This document shows, piece by piece, positions 52,873 to 61,369 of a DNA stretch of 64,000 nucleotides. A program made the translations under genes and the position numbers. Origin of the DNA: Polaromonas sp. (lineage in GTDB: Bacteria; Pseudomonadota; Gammaproteobacteria; Burkholderiales; Burkholderiaceae_C). The stretch is from NCBI GenBank assembly GCA_013297865.1, contig JAAFIP010000007.1, forward strand, positions 124,001 through 188,000. Reading direction: 5' to 3'. Every line of letters starts with the position of its first letter. Position 1 is the stretch's first letter. Under the pieces are notes generated by a model that saw nothing but the letters and a program-made list of their open reading frames with translations, was not told the DNA's origin and did not search any database.

Positions 52873-54039
52873 ATGACAAACCGAATCCTCACTACCCACG
52901 TTGGCAGCCTGCCGCGCCCGCAACGTGTGGTTGACCAGCTCTTCGCGCAAGACGCCAATCTCAATTACAACGAAGCTGAATTTGACAGCATCATGATCGC
53001 TGAGACGGACGCTGTAGTGACCTCACAGGTTGAGGCGCGTGTGGATGTGGTGAGCGATGGCGAGATGAGCAAGATCAGCTACGCCACCTACATACGCCAC
53101 CGCCTCACCGGCTTTGAGATCGGTGAGATGCCACGCGCCACGCCGCGCGATCTGGACGATTTTCCTGAGTTCAAAGAGCGCCTGGCCAAGCTGGGTGCCA
53201 CGCCCAAATACCATCGACCAATCTGCACCGGGCCCATTGCAGTGAAAGACCTGAGTGGTCTGCACAAGGACATTGCCAATCTCCAAGGTGCGGTAAAGAA
53301 AGCGGGTGCACAAAGAGCTTTCATGAATGCAGCCAGCCCCGGCGTGATTGCTGTATTCCAGCCCAACAAATACTACAGCTCTCACGAAAAATACCTTGAA
53401 GCGCTTGCCAATGCGATGCAAACCGAGTACGAGGCCATTGTGGCGGCAGGCCTGGATTTGCAGATTGATGCGCCTGATCTGGGCATGGGCCGCCACATCA
53501 AATTCCGTGATGCATCAGAAGAAGAGTTTTTGCGCAACGCCCATCTGCAGGTGGAAGCACTCAACCATGCGCTGCACAACATCCCTGCCGAACGTATCCG
53601 CATGCATATCTGCTGGGGCAACTACGAAGGCCCGCACCACCACGACATTGGGCTGGATCGCATCATGGGCCTGGTCTGTCGGGCCAAGCCCGCCACCATA
53701 TTGTTTGAAGGTGCCAACCCGCGCCACGCCCATGAGTGGGAGGTGTGGGCTGATGCGCAAAAGCAGGGCCGCATTCCAGACCACAAAATCCTCTGCCCCG
53801 GCGTGCTGGACTCCACCACCAACTTCATCGAACATCCCCAGCTGATCAAGCAGCGCCTGCTGCAATACGCCCATATCGTGGGCCGTGACAGGGTGATGGC
53901 GGGCACGGACTGCGGGTTCGGCACTTTTGCGGGCTTTGGTGCTGTGCATCCCCCGATTGCCTATGCCAAGCTGCACAGCATGGCCGAGGGCGCCGCGCTG
54001 GCTAGTGCACAATTGTGGCCATCCACTTCTATGGCATAA
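52873..54039 (+). CDS. MetE-like (cobalamin-independent methionine synthase C-domain) zinc protein
   Basis: 388-residue barrel of the MetE C-terminal/EaCoMT superfamily. The opening RILTTHVGSLPRP and zinc ligands H245 and C247 (MHICWGN), E280 (LFEGAN) and C347 (GTDCGFG) are all in place, so it should activate a thiol for alkyl transfer. It lacks the N-terminal half of MetE and is not near methionine genes; the family includes epoxyalkane:coenzyme M transferase and many uncharacterised members. In this operon it could move a methyl or other alkyl group to or from the substrate. It lies 20 bp after the bicupin. Confidence 0.8.
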   Translation: MTNRILTTHVGSLPRPQRVVDQLFAQDANLNYNEAEFDSIMIAETDAVVTSQVEARVDVVSDGEMSKISYATYIRHRLTGFEIGEMPRATPRDLDDFPEFKERLAKLGATPKYHRPICTGPIAVKDLSGLHKDIANLQGAVKKAGAQRAFMNAASPGVIAVFQPNKYYSSHEKYLEALANAMQTEYEAIVAAGLDLQIDAPDLGMGRHIKFRDASEEEFLRNAHLQVEALNHALHNIPAERIRMHICWGNYEGPHHHDIGLDRIMGLVCRAKPATILFEGANPRHAHEWEVWADAQKQGRIPDHKILCPGVLDSTTNFIEHPQLIKQRLLQYAHIVGRDRVMAGTDCGFGTFAGFGAVHPPIAYAKLHSMAEGAALASAQLWPSTSMA

Positions 54040-54044
54040 ATACT

Positions 54045-54860
54045 ATGACAACCATTCAACACCCTATCGATGCACGCCTGAAACAACTCATCAAAAACCG
54101 CACTCCTATGCGCGGGCTCTTCAATGGCCTGGCCTCGCCTGCGCTGGTGGAGATGAGTGCTTTTGCGGGTTATGACTTCACCATCATCGACAACGAGCAC
54201 GGCAGCGCCAGCCTGGAGACCACCGAGCACATGCTGCGCGCGGCCCGCGCTGCGGGCATGCCGGCCCTGGTCCGCTGCCTTGAGCACGATATTGCACGCA
54301 CCCTGGACGCTGGGGCCACCGGCCTGCAGATTCCCATGGTGCGCAACGCAGCGCACGCACAGGCCGTGGTCAACAAAGTGCGCTATCCACGCGCCAGCAG
54401 TTTCAAGGGTCTGAGCGGCGAGCGCGGCGTGGCCTATTCGGTGCGCGCCGCAGGCTATGGCGCGCTGGGCGGCGCAGCCTGCAACGCCTATGGCAATGAC
54501 AATGTCGTTCTGGTCGTCATGATTGAGTCCATGGAGGCTGTTAACGCCGCTGCAGAGATAGCTGCAGTAGACGGCGTGGACGCTGTGTTCATTGGCCCCA
54601 ACGACCTGGCCCACAGCATGGGTCACGAAAACCGCTTCTACGAGAGCGAAGTGCAGGCTGCGATTGAAAAGGCCGTACGTGCCGTGGCCTCCACGGGCAA
54701 GTGCGCTGGTGTGCTGGCGCTGACTCCAGAAGACGAAGCACGCTACGCCAGCTGGGGCGCCAGCTATTTTGCCAACGTCATCACCAGCGTGCTGACCAAA
54801 GCCCTCAAAGACGCTGCCAGCGCAGGGCGCAGCAGCGAAGTGTCCGTATTGAGCTACTGA
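54045..54860 (+). CDS. HpcH/HpaI-family aldolase
   Basis: 271-residue class II (metal-dependent) pyruvate aldolase family protein: FTIIDNEHGSASLETTEHML, GATGLQIPMVRNA, metal-site Glu in VVMIESMEAVNAA and VDAVFIGPNDLAHSMG. Enzymes of this family cleave 4-hydroxy-2-oxo acids to pyruvate plus an aldehyde. The ATG at 54045 is used; the frame begins upstream within the MetE-like gene. It is the last gene of the operon and probably the carbon-carbon cleaving step. Confidence 0.85.
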   Translation: MTTIQHPIDARLKQLIKNRTPMRGLFNGLASPALVEMSAFAGYDFTIIDNEHGSASLETTEHMLRAARAAGMPALVRCLEHDIARTLDAGATGLQIPMVRNAAHAQAVVNKVRYPRASSFKGLSGERGVAYSVRAAGYGALGGAACNAYGNDNVVLVVMIESMEAVNAAAEIAAVDGVDAVFIGPNDLAHSMGHENRFYESEVQAAIEKAVRAVASTGKCAGVLALTPEDEARYASWGASYFANVITSVLTKALKDAASAGRSSEVSVLSY

Positions 54861-54932
54861 TACGCCTGCAAGTTACAGATTGCACGGTAAAAAGCCCTCG
54901 TTTTTCGGGCAGACACCCGCTAAACTCAAACC

Positions 54933-55427
54933 ATGACAGTAGTGGTGGTTATGGGTGTGGCCGGTTGCGGCAAATCAGCGGTAGCGCGCAAGCTGGCGAC
55001 CACGCGCGGCCTGCCCTGGATCGAGGGCGATGATTTCCATCCCCCGGCCAATGTGCACAAAATGCGCGAGGGCATCCCGCTGGACGATGCCGACCGCGAG
55101 GGCTGGCTGCGCACCCTGTGCGAGGAGATCCGCAAGCACCCCCAGGGTTGTGTGCTGGCCTGCTCCGCACTCAAGCGCAGCTACCGCGACACTCTGCGCC
55201 AGGTCTCGCCTTCAGTGCGCTTTGTCTACCTGCACATCACCCCCAAAGAGTCCCTACGCCGCGTGGCCGAGCGCAGCGGGCATTTCTACCCGCCCAGCCT
55301 GGTGCTCAGCCAGTTCGATACGCTGCAGGACCCGGAAGGCGAAAACGACGTGTTGCGCGTGGATGCCATGGGGCCGATGGGCAGCATGGTGGATGTGGTG
55401 CAAAAAGGGTTACTGAAGCTGTCCTAG
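54933..55427 (+). CDS. gntK: Gluconokinase
   Basis: 164-residue GntK/IdnK-type kinase that makes 6-phosphogluconate from gluconate. Walker A GVAGCGKSAVAR (8-19), the GDDFHPPANVHKM substrate segment and ACSALKRSYRDTLR are typical. It follows the aldolase by 72 bp, so it may have its own promoter; link to the operon is uncertain, although it would connect sugar-acid products to central metabolism. Its end overlaps the convergent LysR gene by 4 bp. Confidence 0.9.
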   Translation: MTVVVVMGVAGCGKSAVARKLATTRGLPWIEGDDFHPPANVHKMREGIPLDDADREGWLRTLCEEIRKHPQGCVLACSALKRSYRDTLRQVSPSVRFVYLHITPKESLRRVAERSGHFYPPSLVLSQFDTLQDPEGENDVLRVDAMGPMGSMVDVVQKGLLKLS

Positions 55428-56341
55428 GCTGGAGCGGACTTTGGTTGATTTTTGAGTCGGTGCTGGAGACGGGGTGCCAGCCACTGCTTGAGTGTTTTGA
55501 TTCGCGCTGATGCCATCCTACCGGGTGGAGTGATCAAATTCACTGGCAAGGCAGGTGTGGCGTAGCGTGCCAAAACGGGAACCAGCGTCCCTGTGCGTAG
55601 TTGAGCACTGACCTGGTAGGACAGAAAGACCGCGCAACCTATGCCCGAGATGCAAGCCTCCAGTGCTGCGTCCAGATGGTTGGTAGACATGACATTGCGA
55701 GGACGAGCAGAGATGCTTTTGCCAGCGACGTCAAATACCCATTCGCTGTGCGGCGCATAACCGTCAAAATGCACGCAGCGGTGTGCTGGCAGATCTTCAG
55801 GTTTTTGAGGGATTCCGTGGTCATGCCAGTATTTCGGACTGGCGCACACCACGCGCTGGACTTGAGCCACTTGCTGCGCAATCATGGAAGAGTCGGTCAG
55901 ATGTCCAACACGGATACCCAAATCAAATGACTGATTGACTAAATCCACCACACGGTCGCTCAGCTGAAAATCCAGTATGAGTTGGGGATGTTCGTTCAAA
56001 AAAGCAGCGAGCAGCGGTGCAATATGCAATCGCCCCAGCATGATGGGCGCTGTTACGCGGATCAAGCCACTTAGCTGAGCCGCGGATTCGCGGGTATGTC
56101 GATCCGCTTCCTGCAGATCGGCCAGGATGGTGCGGCAGCGTGCAGCATAGGCCGCCCCTTCTTCGGTAAGGATGACGCGTCGGGTAGTGCGTCTGAACAG
56201 CTGCACGTTCAGACTCCGCTCCAGTGCAGCTACAGCACGTATGGGTGCGCTTGGCGCCACGCCTTTGAGGGCGGCAGCAGCAGAAAAACCACCAGTATCT
56301 ACAGTGGCTAAAAAATAGCTGAGTTGGGCAAACTTGTCCAT
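55424..56341 (-). CDS. LysR-family transcriptional regulator
   Basis: 305-residue LysR-type regulator: N-terminal winged helix (FAQLSYFLATVDTGGFSAAAA, then LERSLNVQLFRRTTRRVILTEEG), followed by a two-lobed effector domain. The group resembles the CrgA/DmlR-like cluster. It is divergent from the VOC-family gene across a 139-bp A/T-rich gap, so it probably controls the VOC and GST genes. Confidence 0.88.
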   Translation of the reverse strand: MDKFAQLSYFLATVDTGGFSAAAALKGVAPSAPIRAVAALERSLNVQLFRRTTRRVILTEEGAAYAARCRTILADLQEADRHTRESAAQLSGLIRVTAPIMLGRLHIAPLLAAFLNEHPQLILDFQLSDRVVDLVNQSFDLGIRVGHLTDSSMIAQQVAQVQRVVCASPKYWHDHGIPQKPEDLPAHRCVHFDGYAPHSEWVFDVAGKSISARPRNVMSTNHLDAALEACISGIGCAVFLSYQVSAQLRTGTLVPVLARYATPALPVNLITPPGRMASARIKTLKQWLAPRLQHRLKNQPKSAPA

Positions 56342-56480
56342 GGCAGAGATGTGTTGGCGGGTTGAATTCAGAATTTATTTATGCGCTAATCGCACTAATG
56401 TTAGTTTATTTTTCGTATTGATTCAAGCGCAGTGCCGCACCACACTACTACCCAAATTACTGCATTACCTGACTCGCACC

Positions 56481-56888
56481 ATGCAAACCAATCCATCCCG
56501 AATCAAGGCTTATGACCATGTAGGCATCCGTGTTTCCGACAGAGACAAAGCGATTGCTTTTTATGAGCGCCTTGGGTTTCGACAGACCGACTATTTTCGC
56601 GATCATCAGGCCAATGAAATGGAAAGCGCAGATGGTGTGCGCATCAATTTGATATTCAATGCCGCCAAACGCCCTGATAGTAGCAATGTGCTGCTGGATG
56701 AGCCGATCAAACTACCGGGCATCACGCACCCTGCTTTTATCGTAGACGATCTTGCTGTCATGCAGCGCTGGCTTGAGCAAGCTGGCATCCGCATTACTGA
56801 AGGCCCCGAGGCGATAGGGCCACGACGCATAGCGCTGTTCATTCGCGACCCCGATGGCAATGTGCTGGAGTTTGACCAGCTTTTATGA
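56481..56888 (+). CDS. VOC-family (glyoxalase/bleomycin resistance-like) protein
   Basis: 135-residue single vicinal-oxygen-chelate protein with paired beta-alpha-beta-beta-beta units: AYDHVGIRVSDRDKAIAFYERLGF, and HPAIVDDLAVMQRWL-like second unit ending FIRDPDGNVLEFDQLL. His in YDHVG and Glu in VLEFDQ are metal-ligand candidates. It starts at the ATG at 56481; upstream in-frame sequence is probably untranslated. Lies 33 bp before a GST gene; together they suggest glutathione-dependent detoxification of an electrophile. A/T-richer than neighbours. Confidence 0.83.
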   Translation: MQTNPSRIKAYDHVGIRVSDRDKAIAFYERLGFRQTDYFRDHQANEMESADGVRINLIFNAAKRPDSSNVLLDEPIKLPGITHPAFIVDDLAVMQRWLEQAGIRITEGPEAIGPRRIALFIRDPDGNVLEFDQLL

Positions 56889-56921
56889 CCCTGACCTCAA
56901 CTTTTACTTTTGGAACACACC

Positions 56922-57515
56922 ATGAAACTCTATGACCTTGAACTCTCTGGCAATTGCTATAAAGTTCGCCTTTTTGCTGCTTTGGCCCGTATTCCCTTGG
57001 ACATTGTGCCTGTGGATTTTTTGTCTGGGGCGCACAAAAAATCACCCTTGATTGAACTCAACCCTTGGGGAGAATTACCCATTTTGGTAGACCAAGACCT
57101 TGTGTTACGCGATTCGCAGGCGATATTGGTGTATTTGGCGGGGCAATATGGCGGAGAGGCATGGCTGCCTAAAGACCCGGCCCACATGGCGGGGGTGGTG
57201 CAATGGTTGTCTGTAGCCTCTAACGAGGTACAAAATGGCCCGGCTGCAGCGCGACTGGTAGATAAATTTGGCTACGTTATTGACAAGCCAGACACCCTCA
57301 AGCGCAGCGGGCGCATTTTGCCGCTGATCGATGCGCACCTGGCCACAAACAAGTGGCTGACGCTGGGCAGACCAACCATAGCGGATTGTGCGGTGTTTCC
57401 GTATGTGGCATTGGCACCGGAAGGTGCGGTTTCTCTCACGCCTTACACGCACATACATGCCTGGATCGAGCGCATGAAAGCACTACCTTATTTCGCGCCT
57501 ATGCCAGGCGTGTAG
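56922..57515 (+). CDS. Glutathione S-transferase
   Basis: 197-residue cytosolic GST: N-terminal thioredoxin-like domain (MKLYDLELSGNCYKVRLF, PILVDQDLVLRDSQAILVYLA with the cis-Pro and glutathione-binding Asp-Ser), and an all-helical C-terminal domain (LGRPTIADCAVFPYVALAPEG). The ATG at 56922 is used. It is cotranscribed with the VOC gene and probably regulated by the divergent LysR. Substrate unknown. Confidence 0.88.
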   Translation: MKLYDLELSGNCYKVRLFAALARIPLDIVPVDFLSGAHKKSPLIELNPWGELPILVDQDLVLRDSQAILVYLAGQYGGEAWLPKDPAHMAGVVQWLSVASNEVQNGPAAARLVDKFGYVIDKPDTLKRSGRILPLIDAHLATNKWLTLGRPTIADCAVFPYVALAPEGAVSLTPYTHIHAWIERMKALPYFAPMPGV

Positions 57516-57527
57516 TGATTGGGATGG

Positions 57528-57563
57528 ATTTACCTAAACGAAACGAATTACGTTTAGGTAAAT
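57528..57563. promoter_or_regulatory. Perfect 13-bp inverted repeat upstream of MBL-fold hydrolase
   Basis: ATTTACCTAAACG (57528-57540) and CGTTTAGGTAAAT (57551-57563) are exact inverted arms with a 10-base spacer AAACGAATTA. It lies between the GST stop (57515) and the MBL gene (57606), followed by TTGCTAC rather than a T-run. The A/T-rich arms and placement in a promoter position suggest an operator for a dimeric regulator, though a GST terminator stem is possible. Confidence 0.6.
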
Positions 57564-57605
57564 TTGCTACACTGCTGAACAATTCATTCTTTACCGAGTT
57601 CAGCC

Positions 57606-58598
57606 ATGTCCCAAGCCCCCACCAAAGCCTTTGCTTCCCAGGCCGATCTGGAAGCCAAAAAGATCACTTTCGAGCAGCTTTCTGCCCACTGCTGGGCCTA
57701 CACCGCCGAAGGCGACCCCAACTCGGGCGTGATCATTGGCGACCAGTACATCATGGTCAGCGATGCCACGGCCACACCTGCCATGGCGCGTGATCTGATC
57801 GCCAAAATCCGCACCGTCAGCAGCAAGCCCATCAAATATGTGTTGCTTACCCACTACCACGCCGTACGCGTGCTGGGGGCCAGCGCCTATGTGGCCGAGG
57901 GCGCTACCGAGGTGATTGCCAGCCGGGGCACCTATGAGCTGATCGTAGAGCGCGGCGCGCAGGACATGCAAAGCGAGATCGAGCGCTTTCCGCGCCTGTT
58001 CCAGGGCCGCGAGAGCATCCCCGGTCTGACCTGGCCCACGATGGTGATTGGCGACGGCAACCCAGGCCGCCAAGGCTCGCTGACGGTGGACCTGGGCGGC
58101 GTGAAGGTGCAGATCTGGCACCCCGGTGCGGGCCATACGCGCGGCGACACTATTGCTTGGGTGGAAGAAGAAAAAGTACTGTTCAGCGGCGATCTGGTGG
58201 AGTATGAAGCGGGTGTCTACACAGGGGATGCCCAACTAGAGGAATGGCCAGCCACGCTGGAGGCCCTGCGCGCCCTGAAAGCCCAGGCTATCGTGCCCGG
58301 GCGCGGCGAAGCCATGAAAGGCGCAGCCCAGGTCGACAAGGCACTGGACTACACCCTGCGCTGGGTGACCACGCTGTTCCAGTGCGGCAAGGAAGCCGCC
58401 GCCAAGGGCATGGACCTCAAGGCAGCCATGGCCCACACGCGCCAGCGTATGGACCCGCTGTTTGGCCATGTGTTCATCTACGAGCACTGCCTGCCTTTTG
58501 ATGTGAGCCGCGCTTACGACGAAGCCAGAGGCATCAAAAACCCGCGCATCTGGACGGCAGAGCGTGACCAGGAGATGTGGGCCGCCTTGCAGGCCTGA
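57606..58598 (+). CDS. MBL-fold metallo-hydrolase with variant HxH motif
   Basis: 330-residue metallo-beta-lactamase-fold protein. The metal motif reads THYHAVRVLGA where the common form is THxHxDH, so the Asp-His pair is replaced by Val-Arg; a later His is present in HPGAGHTRGDTIAWV and an Asp in LFSGDLVEYEAG. I recall this variant as typical of a subfamily found in proteobacteria, often near quinoprotein or sulfur-oxidation genes. It may bind one metal rather than two. It is downstream of a perfect inverted repeat and convergent with the antiporter gene (14 bp). Confidence 0.8.
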   Translation: MSQAPTKAFASQADLEAKKITFEQLSAHCWAYTAEGDPNSGVIIGDQYIMVSDATATPAMARDLIAKIRTVSSKPIKYVLLTHYHAVRVLGASAYVAEGATEVIASRGTYELIVERGAQDMQSEIERFPRLFQGRESIPGLTWPTMVIGDGNPGRQGSLTVDLGGVKVQIWHPGAGHTRGDTIAWVEEEKVLFSGDLVEYEAGVYTGDAQLEEWPATLEALRALKAQAIVPGRGEAMKGAAQVDKALDYTLRWVTTLFQCGKEAAAKGMDLKAAMAHTRQRMDPLFGHVFIYEHCLPFDVSRAYDEARGIKNPRIWTAERDQEMWAALQA

Positions 58599-58612
58599 GA
58601 CCTGCGCCGGGT

Positions 58613-60484
58613 CTAGCCCGAGCGCGCAGTGTTGTCGTGCAGATCTTTTTCGGGGCGCACGGCGATGGCATCGGGGTCCAGCAGCGTCACAGCGCGCTCC
58701 TGCGCCATCAGCTCCTCTAGCTGCTTGCGGCCCGCACGGGCGATGCTGATCAGGCGCTCTTCATCTTGGTGGTGCGGCCAGGCGGTCTCGATCTGGGCCA
58801 GATTGTGGGAGCGAAAGCGCTGCGCTGCCACATGGGCATCGGCCGCGCTGTGGCCCAGCACCTGCAGCACATCCTCGGCGCTCAGCAGAGACGACTCAAA
58901 CGTTTCGCGCTGGATCAGCGTAACGCCCTTGGCACGCAGCTGGTAGTAGTGCTGCACATTGCGCGCCCGTACCACGAGCTGCAGATTGGGAAAATGCGTT
59001 TGGCAGATGTCTACGATTTCCAGCGACTGCTCCATATTGTCAATCGCTACTATCAGCACTTTGGCCGTGGCCGCGCCTGCCGTGCGCAGCAGGTCCAGCC
59101 GGGTGGCGTCGCCATAAAACCCGCGGTAGCCAAAACGTATCAGGCCTGTCACCTGCTCGGCATCATGGTCCAGCACCGTAGCCTTGTAGCCATTGGCAGA
59201 CAAGATGCGCAGGATGATCTGTCCATAGCGGCCGATGCCGGCCACGATGATGGGTGAAGTTTGCTGCTCACTGATCTCCTCCATCTGGGTCGCGCTGCAC
59301 AGCGCATAGCGCGGCAGCAGCAGCTTGTCGATAGCCACCAGCAGCAAGGGCGAGAGCAGCATCGACAGCGCCACTGCGCCCACCAGCATCGAGCCGACTT
59401 CGGGTGTGAAAATCTTCAGGCCCACCGCCTGCTGAAAGACTACAAAAGCGAACTCGCCGCCTTGCGCCAGCATGAGCGTGAAAATCGGTCGCTCCTGATA
59501 GGCCAGCTTCATGGCCCGCGCCAGGGTGTAGATCACCGCCGCCTTGAGCAGCATAAAAGCCAGCACGATGCCAGCGATCAGCCAGGGCGACTGCAGCAGC
59601 ACGCCAAAGTCAATGCTCATGCCCACTGCAATAAAAAACAAGCCCAGCAGCAGGCCTTTGAAGGGCTCAATATCGGTTTCCAGCTCGCGGCGGTATTCGC
59701 TCTCTGCCAGCAGCACCCCCGCCAGAAACGCCCCAAGCGCCATCGACAGGCCCACAAACTGCATTAGCGCGGCAATCGCTACCACCAGCAGTAAGGCGGC
59801 TGCCGTAAAAATCTCTGGCGTCTTGCTGCGCGCAATCCAGCGAAACAGTGGCCGCATCAGCAGCCTGCCGCCGACAATGATGGCCCCAATCGCGCCAACC
59901 GCCTTGGCCGCTTCCAGCCAGGCGTTAGCATCGTTTTCAGCGCCTTGGGCGGCCAACAGGGGCAGCAAAGCCAGGATGGGGATGGCGGCCACGTCCTGAA
60001 ACAGCAAAATCGCAAAGGCAGACTGGCCTGAGGGTGTACTGAGCTGGTTGCGCTCTCCCAGCACCTGCAGGGCGATGGCGGTGGACGACAGCGCCAGGCC
60101 CAGCGAGGCTACCAGCAGCACTTTCCATGTATGATTTGTGCCGCTAACCCAATAGAATATCGCGGTGGCAGCTATCAATAAAATAGCACTACAGGAGAGT
60201 ACCTGCAGCGAACCCCAGCCAAAAATCGGCCGCCGCATGCTCCACAGCCGCTCGGGTTCGAGCTCCAGCCCCACCAGAAACAGCATCAGCACCACGCCAA
60301 ATTCGGCAAAATGCAAAATGCTCTGCACATCGGTCACCAGCCCCAGCCCCCAGGGCCCAATGGCAATGCCAGCGGCCAGGTAGCCAATGATAGAGCCCAG
60401 GCCCAGGGCCTTGGACAGCGGCACCACCACCACCGCAGCGGCCAGGTAAATGAGGGAATTGGTCAGCCAAGAAGAGTGTTCCAT
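58613..60484 (-). CDS. CPA2 monovalent cation/proton antiporter (KefB/KefC-like)
   Basis: 623-residue inner-membrane protein: about 12 membrane helices (1-400) with LGLGSIIGYLAAGIAIGP and LFQDVAAIPILALLPLL, then a cytoplasmic TrkA-N/RCK domain (about 415-530) with nucleotide loop VAGIGRYGQIILRIL. This is the K+/H+ antiport family involved in glutathione-gated potassium efflux. Residues about 100-115 (ILLIAATAIFYWVSG, within a membrane helix) are encoded by a dispersed repeat copy (60143-60187). No KefF/KefG ancillary gene is adjacent. Confidence 0.9.
   Translation of the reverse strand: MEHSSWLTNSLIYLAAAVVVVPLSKALGLGSIIGYLAAGIAIGPWGLGLVTDVQSILHFAEFGVVLMLFLVGLELEPERLWSMRRPIFGWGSLQVLSCSAILLIAATAIFYWVSGTNHTWKVLLVASLGLALSSTAIALQVLGERNQLSTPSGQSAFAILLFQDVAAIPILALLPLLAAQGAENDANAWLEAAKAVGAIGAIIVGGRLLMRPLFRWIARSKTPEIFTAAALLLVVAIAALMQFVGLSMALGAFLAGVLLAESEYRRELETDIEPFKGLLLGLFFIAVGMSIDFGVLLQSPWLIAGIVLAFMLLKAAVIYTLARAMKLAYQERPIFTLMLAQGGEFAFVVFQQAVGLKIFTPEVGSMLVGAVALSMLLSPLLLVAIDKLLLPRYALCSATQMEEISEQQTSPIIVAGIGRYGQIILRILSANGYKATVLDHDAEQVTGLIRFGYRGFYGDATRLDLLRTAGAATAKVLIVAIDNMEQSLEIVDICQTHFPNLQLVVRARNVQHYYQLRAKGVTLIQRETFESSLLSAEDVLQVLGHSAADAHVAAQRFRSHNLAQIETAWPHHQDEERLISIARAGRKQLEELMAQERAVTLLDPDAIAVRPEKDLHDNTARSG
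60143..60187 (+). repeat. Dispersed repeat copy G (inside the antiporter gene)
   Basis: Forward copy with CCCAATAGAATATCGCGG and terminal hairpin GCTAT-CAATAAA-ATAGC. Its core has TGG for GAG (GCGGTGGCAGC), and it is read from the opposite strand in a different frame from the copies in the methyltransferase and aldolase genes, giving a hydrophobic helix segment. Confidence 0.75.
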
Positions 60485-60552
60485 GGCCGTAGCTTAATCG
60501 AGTTTGCCAAAAAACCTACAGTGCTTTATGCAGGCTGCCAGCACAGGCTGCT

Positions 60553-61329
60553 TCAGCTCCAGCCCGCATCCACCTTGAACTCCTGCGCGGTGCACATGGC
60601 AGCGTCATCCGAGGCCAGAAACAGGGCCATGCGCGCCACATCGCCTGCCATCAGCTTGTCAGGCAGGCACTGGTTGCGCCGGATGGACTCTTCGCCTTCA
60701 GGGTTGAGCCACAGCTTGATCTGCCGCTCGGTCATCACCCAGCCCGGCGAGAGGGTGTTGACACGGATGCGGTGTGGCCCCAGGCTGCCTGCAAATCCGC
60801 GCGTGAGCCCGTTGACCGATGACTTGGCTATCGCATAGCACGGGAACATGCCGCCCTTGGTCTGCCAGCCGGTCGAGCCAAAATTGATGATCGAGCCGCC
60901 ACCCAGGCGGCGCATGCCCGGCACCAGCGACTGGATGGCAAAAAACGCAGGCCGCTGGTTGACAGCCATGCGCTCATCCCAGTACTCAGGGGTGACGTCT
61001 TCGAGGCTGTGGCGGTCGTCGCGCGCGACGTTGTTGATCAGGGTGAAAAAGTCACCGAGCTCGCTCACAGCCTGTGCAATGGCGCTTTGCAGTGCCTGCA
61101 CATCGCGCACATCACAGTGGCGCCACCAGGGGGTGGGGTAGCCTGCAGCCGTCAGGTGCTGCACCAGTGCAGCGGCTTCCTCCTGCGCAAAATCCACAAA
61201 TGCCACCTGCGCGCCTTGCTCGGCAAAGGCAGCGACCATGGCCGCGCCGATGCCTGTGGCCCCCCCGGTGATAAACACGCGCTGGCCGCGCAGGCTGGGA
61301 TAAGTGGCCAGGGAAGAAGGGGAGGGCAT
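60553..61329 (-). CDS. SDR aldose dehydrogenase (D-xylose/L-arabinose dehydrogenase-like)
   Basis: 258-residue short-chain dehydrogenase: YPSLRGQRVFITGGATGIGA, DDRHSLEDVTPEYWDERMAVN, NFGSTGW, catalytic YAIAK and C-terminal DAGWS. These segments are close, from memory, to Caulobacter-type xylose dehydrogenase (XylB), which oxidises the sugar to its lactone. The usual NNAG is NNVA here. It is alone on its strand, with DUF3297 and LivM-like genes upstream; no lactonase or dehydratase is nearby in this window. Confidence 0.8.
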   Translation of the reverse strand: MPSPSSLATYPSLRGQRVFITGGATGIGAAMVAAFAEQGAQVAFVDFAQEEAAALVQHLTAAGYPTPWWRHCDVRDVQALQSAIAQAVSELGDFFTLINNVARDDRHSLEDVTPEYWDERMAVNQRPAFFAIQSLVPGMRRLGGGSIINFGSTGWQTKGGMFPCYAIAKSSVNGLTRGFAGSLGPHRIRVNTLSPGWVMTERQIKLWLNPEGEESIRRNQCLPDKLMAGDVARMALFLASDDAAMCTAQEFKVDAGWS

Positions 61330-61369
61330 AGGGCTATCCTGTGGATGCAGTGCGGTCGCTGTCGGCGCA

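Noticed and set aside
54885-54915. Possible terminator AAAAAGCCCTCGTTTTTCGGGC after the aldolase gene
   Set aside because: The stem is only about four base pairs on the plus strand and lacks a following T-run; orientation would fit the opposite strand, where no gene needs it.
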